Below, in pieces: positions 10,064 to 20,800 of a stretch of DNA of 64,000 nucleotides; the stretch's first letter is position 1; the number at the start of each line of letters is the position of its first letter. The notes under the pieces were generated by a model that saw only the letters and a program-made list of their open reading frames with translations, was not told where the DNA came from and ran no database searches. The DNA is taken from positions 3,792,139 to 3,856,138 of the forward strand of contig OZ004596.1 in the NCBI GenBank assembly GCA_963924555.1. The letters run 5' to 3'. The stretch comes from Crambe crambe. Its lineage: Eukaryota; Porifera; Demospongiae; Poecilosclerida; Crambeidae. The position numbers were made by a program, and so were the translations under genes.

Positions 10064-13000
10064 ATGACATCTCAGTTAGTGTGTCTACTTTATGTCATCA
10101 TCTCTTTCCATCTCCATGAGATCCATGCTGTAGTTGCAAATGGATGCAGCAAGATAACAGTGGGTCCAGATACTGACCAGTATACTTTTGATGATCTCGA
10201 GGAAGCTCTGGACTGGACTTCAAACAGTACCGGTAGTAACTCTTACAATTCAACACCTTGCTTCGACATCACTGTTGCACCAGGGAACTACTCCCTCTTG
10301 AGATCATACAACATTTGTAGTAACTTTATTCTCCAAGGGGGGAGAAGCTCATTGGAAGGACCTGTTGTCATTTCTGCTCATAGTCTCACTCATCCACACT
10401 TTATCTTATTCTTCAAAGCAGCTGATTATGTAGAGATAGCCGGTATTCAGTTTGAACATAGCCCAGGGATAATCGGATTTGAGAATATCACCAGAGTATC
10501 AATCAAGGATTCTTCATTCAGGTGAGTTTCATGTAGAGATTGCTATCTATGATGTGGGCTGTTGTGATTGAGAATTTAGGATGAAGAGGTCAACAATATT
10601 ATCCTTTGATTTTAAGTTGTTGTTTTTTATTTTTTATTTTTACTGCCCTACGAAAGAGCCACCAGTAGCTATCAGGCCTACATTGGGGAGGGGGATTCAC
10701 TGTATTTTTGGAACAAAATCACACAGCTAGCCAACTATAGCAAAATGATTTTCCCATGTGGTATGTTTTCATTACTTAGCTATATACTTATTCACAGTCA
10801 GAGCTGCTCTTTACAACCCAAGATACTCCTAAACCCAAATAAAGAACTATTCCACTCAGTTTTCTGGCCACATGTAGCTAATGTGATTATAGTTATGCAT
10901 TGTGCATTATATATAGTCGTGCATTATACTATAGCTATCCACCATTAATGGGCTCATTGTACGATTAAGTGATACTTGCACTTCAAATGTGCACAAGCAT
11001 ATAACTAGCTAGCTTGTATACAGTTAGTCTCATACCTAGCCCCAGCTTTTTCGTAGAGGGCTCCACAAAAAAGCTGTGTTTGTGTGCAACTATAGTATCA
11101 TAACTAGGGCAATGTGCAACATTTGACAGCAAGTGAGCGAGCAAGTAATCCTATAGCTTTTAGAGCTGATTGTGCTTCTGTTGAGTTATATAGAAAGCTA
11201 TAATCGAATAATGCTTACCACAGATAAGCCTAGCACCTATACAATCCACTTAGATAAGCCTAGTGCCTACAATCCACTTAAGCCCCCGTTTACACAAGAG
11301 TTTTGATTATTGCACCCAGATTGATTGATATATAAACACACCCACCTCTTAAATGTGAGTTCAACTCCTTAAAACATACATGTAAACAGCCGCACCAGGA
11401 ATAGTTCACTTTACAAGAGAGGGTGTGTGGACAGAACTGAGAGACTGGGTTGAATCCGGATATCTGAAACCTATATGTGTAAATGGGGCTTTAGATACAC
11501 CTAGCGCCTACGACCAAACCATGTGTGCACTATGCATGCATGACATATATGCCTGGGGCCTGGGCATTTTGGAATATACCACAGCAACAGCCTGTAACTG
11601 TACTTGCTGTAACAGACCAGTAAAATCTACAGGTCTGTAACGGACCAGTGAAATCTACAGGTCTGTAACGGACCAGTGAAATCAGACTGATACAGTCCGA
11701 AAATACAGACCCATTACATGTACAGACCTGTAGATTTCGGACTTTGTCAGAACCTGCTGCCCCATGCACTGCCTACAGATCAAAAAAACTAGTAAGCCTC
11801 CCCGTCCACTAGGATATTTTGGATACATGGACACTGCTGTGAGTTTTTCGCTGTGTAGCTAGACCAATACATTGTATGCATGACTCATACAATTTCAATG
11901 AGTCTTGCATAACCTGATCATTGATGGTGTTCACTCACTGAATTACGACTCTCTATATAATTGATAGGTGGTTTTCTCAAGGTGCTATTGACATCTACCA
12001 ATGTTCTGAGATTAACATTACCGACTCAAACTTTGAGCACAATTCTGCCCTGGATCGTATAGAGAGACGTCGGTACCAAGGGCACTCTGGAGGCGTATCC
12101 ATTGGCTTTAACGATGATGGTAATAACATTACAGACGATGATGGTAATAACATTACAGACGATGATGGTAATAACATTACAGACGATGATGGTAATAACA
12201 TTACAGACGATGATGGTAATAACATTACAGACGATGATGGTAATAACATTACAGAAAGAGGATTCATATTTATTGACAACTGTCAATTCACGGATAACAC
12301 AAATGATCCGTTAATTACTCCTTTGTTTGCCGATGTGCTCCAGGATTTTAATTTCATTGGCAGAGGTGGTGGATTGGTTGTAACTATTAACTCACTCGGT
12401 GATTTCGATTTCACCATCCAGAACTGTCTGCTGGAAAATAACAATGCAAAGTCTGTAGGTGGTGGCATCTACTTAGCATTCAGTGCACACAGAGCACACA
12501 AAGCAGTAGTTCGCAATGTGACATTAAAAAATAACACGAGTCCAGTGGCTGGTGGATTGGTTTTGGCCAAAGTTGGGGGCATAGATGAAGGGACCATAAG
12601 ACTGGAGATTTACAATTCCCATTTTGAGAGTAACCATGCCAGATTTGGTGGAGGATTTTTCCTCTATGCAGATAGTAAGTTAGTTATGATGTATATAAAA
12701 TTCACATTAGCTAAATGCATGTGGGAGAGGAAGATAAACCCAGATGCAAGACTATCATGTCATCTATTAGCTAATCTAGTCTGGTGTAGCTGACCCTTTA
12801 CCATCCCTATCCTTGCATGGAAACTTCATTGAGCAGACTATAGTGTGGTGAACTGCAGTGCCATGCAAGGTTATACATTACTCAGTCTCTGTGTTATTAT
12901 TAGCTGTCTGGGGCAAGATAACTAGCTCCGTAGAATGTGTGGTCTCAACAAGTAGTTAATCTGTTTGGGGCAGGAGCAGTCATGGTTAAAATCATTCATT

Positions 13001-14843
13001 ACAGGAGGATCAAGGTCTGGGGAACTGATCACAAGTAATGAAGCATATATCGTAAATACAACATTTGTGAGGAACTCTTGCTCTGAGAGTGGAGCTGTCG
13101 TTACCACAGTATCACAGCTATTCGTGGTCACCACTGAACAAGTTCTACCCCTGACATTCATTAACTGGTAGCTATATAGCTATTGCTAGTATTGTAACTA
13201 AGTTGTTGCCTGATTCAAGATGTTCATTATTTGTTCCTTTTAGTACATTCAATGAGAACTATGCCATAGGAGGAGGAGGAGGTGTGGTCACCACAACCTA
13301 TATTCCCCTGAAATTTGAAGGAAATAACTTCTTTTATCATAACAAAGGGAGAGCTTTGACTGTAAGTTTTTCTCAGAATCCTTCTTCTTCTTCTGCTTCA
13401 AAGAGCAAGTACAATGGATGTAGCTAGCTAGCTAGTTATCAGCTCCCATGAAATGTACGTACACAATGAAATAGGGATCATTTGTGAACATGTATGGTGA
13501 ACTGCACACATAGCTAGTTATGATAATCTTTAGTGAGTTGTAGATAAACACAATTGGTTAACCATTTGCTGTGCATGTGCAAATATAATACTATGTTCAT
13601 ACCGTAGGTTACTGGAACACGTGTGGAAGTGCATGGAAATTTAGCTTTCAGAGGCAATGATGGAATTGCAGTGTACATAACATCATTTTCTCAACTGGTA
13701 CTCTTCACGGGAGCTAACATTTCATTCCTAGACAACGTTGGAGTGTAAGTTGCCATGACTACTATAGCTGTTATTGCATGCCATAATGCCTTTTAGTTCT
13801 GGGGCAGCCTTGGTGGTGAATAATATGGCTGCCACACAGCTGCCTTCTGCATTCAGATACATCCCATACAACCCCCTCTGTGTGTTTCGTTATGAGAAAC
13901 CATCTCTCTTTCCCAATCAGTGGGAAGATGTAAGTCATGCAAGCATGCTGTGTCACATTTGGCTACTAGCCATTTTTCTATTTTCTATTTTCATTCAGAT
14001 TTCTATCACTTTTTCTGGCAACTTTGCTCATTCTGGAGCATCTATTCTGATGAGTGGTCTCGACTTTTGCTCATTTCCTTATCAGCAGCAGCTAGACAGA
14101 GTGTTCAGCACATGGCCTTTTATTCACTTCAGGTATAGCTGTCTAGCTAGCTAACACTCTATAATCCATTGTCATAGTTATAGGCATAATTCTTAAATGA
14201 TGATATTTTCCTTGCAGTGATAATACTAACACAGTACATGATTTGGACAGTAATAGTTCAGCTTGGAATGTGGAAACATTTGCAGTACGACTCAATGTCA
14301 CCACTAAAGAGGTAAGATACATATGCAGTTTTCACACAAGAAGTTGGGGGTGGGGTGGGGATAGGTAACTCCTCTGTCTCCTAACATAGCAAAAGCAGTT
14401 TTTAACTTAGTATGAATGCTGATTATGAAGGTGAGGGCCTATCCAGGACAATGGATTCAACTGAAGTTCAGAGGACTTGATGAAATCGGCCGTCCCACTA
14501 CATCCTCTATAAGAATCTATAATGTGAGTTAGTCATAGTGTAGCTTTATTATGGTTTACCCAGTGTGCCATCAAGGAAATACAATTCTGTACGGACAACT
14601 ATAGTGCACATGGGAACTATCATTGTGCCTTTTTTCAGTGATATTATATTTGGTATAATATGTAGGATGATAAGGCTGGTGCCCGTTTCACTCCTTCAGT
14701 GGCCACTTCTGAGAAAATTAGCACTGCCTTTATTCACTCCAAGTTTCTGCTGCAGAATGTTGATGCCACAACTGTACAGAAGGAGGGAGAAAAGAGGTCT
14801 ATTCGAGTGGAATCTCTCTTTACTGAGGTATATAACAAGGTGG

Positions 14844-14875
<32 letters not shown>

Positions 14876-17800
14876 ATTTAAGTACATGAATGCAATAATA
14901 CAGCTGTTTGAATTGTCTTATTCGATTCATCAACAAAACATCCTTTATAAGCTTATCCATGTTATAGTCAGTCAAGCTAAGGTTTGTATGGTGTGATGAC
15001 CTAATATGACTTCACGCTCTTGTGGTGAGCTGTTAGTGAGTAACCTTTATACCATAGGTGACACACAGATTAATAGGGATTTCCCCCCAAATGAATAATT
15101 ACTCCATTATTCAACATGTGTAATCATAATGCATTGATATTGATATAAAATGGCACACTTATAAAACTCAAGAAGGTACTTAGTAGTTAAGGGGTTACTG
15201 GCTATGTTATTATCAATTTGATAAAGTGTAATGAAATCCAGAGTTAAAATCCATTGAGCTAGCATCCATATGTGTAGCGACGTCGATTTCCAAAGGAAGG
15301 CCTTGATAATAAAACTTCATTCTGCTGCATCTCTTGCTCGGATTTCTCAGCATGCAATAATTCAGCATAATCCAAAAAGTCGACATTAGCTGGTGGATTG
15401 GACTTGAAGCAAGTTTTACGCAGAGCCTTTGCCACACGCCATCCACAATACAACAATGCACACACAAGTGGTAGTGCGATTAGTACTGATTGTATAGAGG
15501 CTACTACTCTATACTTTGATGTGAAGTTGAACATGGTCAAGGCATTGATCAGAGCCATGTGTGCGAAGAGGAGCGAATCGATGATGTTGTACCGTCTTTC
15601 TTTGTAAGGTTGGGCCACTGCATGCAGAACGAGCATCACAATCAATTGAACCTCAAGCACAATGTAGAAGTACTTCATGTAATTCAAAACCAGATTAGCA
15701 AGCATGATAACTCGATACAGGAAATAAAGTCCTGAGAAAAACCGACAATTATCCTTGAAGCAACTTTCAAACGAGTCCAAAAAAGGCTGCAGTCTTTGGA
15801 TTGGCACAATTTTACAAATGATTTTCACATATTTAGTGTCCTCAATCTTCAAACATGCGAGGATCTTATTGCAAAGGGGATAGAGTAGAAAGAGTATCAT
15901 TGGTATGGACATTACTAATACTCCAATCACCACAGCAGGAATAGCATACTTGAGATGTTCTGGGCCAAACCATTCAAATTTCCCATTTGTATACACAACA
16001 ATTTTCACTTGTTTTCCATTCAGTCCCAAGATTGAACTAGAACTAAGAAAGTAATAAGTTATCTTGACACACTGAGCATAACAGAGGATAAGAAACGCAG
16101 ACATTCCAGGAATGATAGATGTTCTTATTTTCTGAGCTCGGAGCTTGAAGAGTGATTTGGTTCGTCTGGTGTCACACACCCTTAGCATGAAGACTATGAG
16201 AAGTATCAGCAAAAATGAGTATAAGATAGTCGCATATTGCACAGCTAACAGATTTAATATACTATCGGTCTTCATTAAGCAGAAAGAAAGCTCGTCTATG
16301 TTGAAAAATTCAAGATTGAACATAGAGTAAATAAGATAGTTGATCTTGTTGAGGACTTCAATTCCTCCATTTGGGATGGCGTCATGAATTGATACTTGAA
16401 AGGAGTGAATGATTTGAGCGTAAAGGATGAAGCCGGAAGCCAATCCTGAAGTGAAGGATATGTTGAATGCTATTACAATTATGAATACTAAAGTCACAGG
16501 AATCAATTCTGATAGTATGTAAAAGAGCCAACCCAAGTGACACTTATCTTGCCCGCCACACTTGAAAGTTGGACTGTGATAATGGACTGATGTACCATTG
16601 ACACACTCAGAACACATTATTCCAATGCGAGACGCTTCACATACTGCAGCAGATAATAAACTGGCATTAGAAATCGCTGGGAGAGGTTCTTTGGAGTGTG
16701 AACAGGCACCTACTCTGCAGTATCCTGTGATAAAACCCTTTTCATTATCATACCCATACCAGTAACCATCCTCTCTGTAGGCTCGAAAATTATCATTATC
16801 ACACCTCAGTATACCAATGTATGGTGTTTTTGATTCAGCAGAACAGACACAGCTTCTATCGTTCAGTAAAATGTAACCAGGTGGGCATTGTTCCAATTGT
16901 ATCTCGAAAACAAGTGATATCTTGTATTGATTGAGGGTTGTCAAGACTATAGTGGCTTCATCTCCTGGACGACCATAAACTTTGATTCTTTGTTTAGCAA
17001 TATAATTGAATTCATCGTCCACATCGATACTAGAGTTCAGATCTTTCTTCAATGTCAGCCTGTATACTTCACTCCTGCTATGACCCAAGTCATCATGACC
17101 TTCAAAAGGTATCTTGGTAGGTTTACCAGGGATGACAGGGATGAAGTTCTCTGATTCGAAGTTGCTGGTCATGAATGTGCTTACATCTGTCGACACATCG
17201 TTGTTCCTGAAATTATTGAATATTGTGCTTGAATTGGAGTACTCTCTGACACAAGGAGAGAAGGAGAGAGCATATACTGATTGTCCCTGAGCAGTTTTTG
17301 CCAGACTATCAATACCTGCATGGTTGTCTGAGAAAATAAATGAAATATTCTTCCCTGTTGTTCTGTTGATACGAATGAAGCAACTGTGGGAATAATTGTG
17401 CTCAAAAATATCGGAGTTCTTATAATATATGGCTCCACCATCAGCATCTGCTGCATTATTTATAAATTTGAACAAGCTGTTTGGTTGGATGGAGATTGTT
17501 GAGACACCTAAGAGGTACAGAGCTCCTCCAAAATAACCTGTGTTATCATGGAAGCTCGCCATGGAATGTTCTTGAAATGATAAGTCACATGAACTGGTAA
17601 GTATTGCAGATCCATTATTGTCAGTGACATTCAATTTCCCTATGAACTTCACATCATGGAGAGTGCAATACAATGCCCCTACTCCCACGCTCTTCTGTCT
17701 GAAAGGAGCTGGTGGTTCTGGCCCACTGAGATTCTTATACCTGATATTATTGCTCATGATCGTACAATCTTCAAATTCTAGTGTAGGACGAACACCCTCA

Positions 17801-20800
17801 GAATACAGACCAGAAAGAATAATGATGGCCGACCCAAACTGAGCTGAGTTATGCATCCAGGTGCAGTCAATGTACTTCATCTGGTTGTATTCATATTTGG
17901 TGTTACTAATAGGAATCGATGAAAAATGACTCCCCCCTCCATAGACAGCTGAATTGTTCAGAAAAAGACATAACTGGAACAAGAAGGTGTTGTTAAAGCA
18001 GATACTTTTCATACAGTCGCACTGAAAGCTGAAGCTCGTTGCTCCTCCGCCCATGAGTGAAGTATTATTATTGAAGTTCGTATCTTGAATGGTAATCAAG
18101 TTGTCTTTTGACGAATCATGCAAAGACATGAATAAACCACCACCCCATCTGCTAGCGATGTTATCACTGAAGCTGCAATGGTCTATGGATACATTATTAG
18201 AAGAGGCACTATTGATATAGATACGCAAACCACCTCCTCTACCAAAAGGGGTTGATTTTTGGTCTATCTCATAAGCATGATTTCCAACAAAATGACAATG
18301 ATCGAACTTGATCGAACTATCGTGAACTGTGTGATTGCTCGATAGATAGATAAAGATTCCCGTACTTCCACGCGATTGAGTTGTTTTTCCGTTGTTCCTG
18401 AAGGTGCATCCGGAGAATATGACAGAGCCTCTTATTTCAAATACAGACATACCCATGCCAGTGGAATTGCTAACTGTCACATTGATGAAGGCTAGGTTAG
18501 TGGAACCATTAATATGTATTCCAGCTTCAAAGGGAAATGTATGATTATTCAGTGTCAGCATACTACGGGTCCCAACACATTTTGAGAACTCTAAAGCTTT
18601 CACTTTTAAGTCAGTCATATTCATGAATTCAAAACCGTGGAGACCATTACAATCAATGACAGTCTCATTTAAGCCGATGAATGTCACATCATGGAGGTTT
18701 GCAAGTCTGACAGACTCATTGAGCAATAGTTGATGTGAACAGAAATAAACAATTGAACAGTTTGTAACCATTACCTCCAAGTCAGAAACTGAAGTGTTAA
18801 TAGTATCAACAAACTCACAAGAAACTTCATCATCTTGAGGGTAAACACTGATTCTCTTGATGGTAGAACTATCACAAGATGAGCACGTAGTCATTAGACA
18901 TGATACTGTGAGCAACACTAATAAAATCTGGTTCCCCATGTTACAGCTAGCTAGTCAACACATACAGAAGGTTTGTATCATGTGATGACCACTCCTAATA
19001 TCAACTACTTGTGAGTAACCACTTCCTCACAACTTGAACACCACCTAGCACTAGCTATATCTGTTAGGGATACACCAGTCATGCAGGACATGAACAAACA
19101 TCAACATAATTATAATCAACACATGATCATCACATTTTGAGTTAAAATTTACGCTCATCGTCTATCATTATACTGGCTAATCAAGTCATTCTTTTGTTTT
19201 CTGATTCACTTTGTCTGAAAAAGATAGTTACTGATTCTCTAAACTCAAATTGTTATCTTCATAGCCAGTTGACAAGTGGACCCATTGTGATAGGGTAGTA
19301 GATCCAATCCAATCCCTGCACCCCCAAACCAGAAAATTTCTAGTGTTTTATCATGAAAGGAGTTGTTATACAGCCGTCCCTATAGCTATGTTGTTTGTTT
19401 TATGTAACAAGTTATTAGACAAGTTGTTTTTCATGAATGTAAATATATGTAGCTTGTCAACTACTCATGGAAAACAGATAGCTTAGTCTTGGTAAGAGTG
19501 TCAGACCAATCGATCCCCTGCTGAACCTATCACCTATCATTATGTAATAATTATGAACAAGTTGGTTTGTATACTGCATTGGCCCAACCATGTAACTATA
19601 TATAGTGATCAGATCTCTCCTTTTTCTATTCCTGCATTTAAATCATGCAAATTATACATGCATGCAGCTTTCACATAATGACACCTTTAACATCACTATC
19701 CTTCCCTGCCCTGCGGGATACATGCTGTCAAAGAACAACAATTCACAGTCTTGTCGCTGTGCCACTGATAGAAACGGATATCTGAACAAATTATTAGACT
19801 GCCGAAATTCTCAACTCATCATACAAGTGAGTCAAAGCACACCACCTTGATTATGACACATGAAATAACTGGTCAATGGTCACTGAAATATATAGCCGAC
19901 TGAATTTCAAATAATTATTATAGGGTGCTGAATCTGTTGACATAACAACAATGGTTACCGTGGTTTCCTTTAATTTGTTGTTACAAATACTAAATAATTA
20001 TAATAGGAACTGATATTGCTTGAGAATAATCTCCAATATTAAAAACTAAAACTAGCTATAATCTTGTTCAAAAGTAAACCCCTTAGCTATGTCCAATGCA
20101 GGGAGGGCTGTGGGTGACTGCAATTCATGACAAAACCAATGATCTCTTCATATTCCCCTGCCCGAATGATTATTGCCGCTGTTTCCATCAAAATGACTCC
20201 TCCTCTCCCTCTACCCGATGCATTATCACTTACACAGAGGATGCTCAGGATGAGCAGTGTCACTGCGAGAGAGAAGGTACACACCTGCTAAGCTATCTAT
20301 ACATATACTGGCAGTTGCTTGTGTGATTAGCTACAAATCTTTGACATTGAATGTAAAGGTGTGCTATGTGGTAACTGCAAGAATGGCACTGGATTTAGTG
20401 CACTGCTGGACAAATGCGTGCACTGCAACTATGCCAACATTGGCTTCATCATAGCTCTGTGTAAGGAACTAACTATTATAGCTCAGTATGAATTTGTCCC
20501 TCTACTAACAGAACCTCTCTCTCTCTCCAGTTATTGCAGATGCTCTGGTAATAACAATTCTCTTGGTGCTTAAAGTGGGGCCCCCTGCTTGGATCTATCC
20601 ATCACTCTTCTATCTCCAAGTAACTAAATTAGCTTGTTCGTCTTCTACCTACTCTATCTTGCTTATCGCTAGCTACTCAGTTTATAATGGCTACTTACTC
20701 ATGCACTCTCCTGTTCAACACCCATAGATTATGCCATTCCTAACTTATGGTTTTCCAGTGGACTTTGGACGTTTACAGCCTTATGTAAGTTACTTTTATG

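Noticed and set aside
12108..12255. CRISPR-like array
   Set aside because: Units are contiguous with no spacers, in frame, and inside a eukaryotic exon.
14565..14996. 143-codon + strand open frame
   Set aside because: It overlaps a real exon (14666-14827) in a different frame and runs into the GTT microsatellite; its leucine run is the repeat translated.
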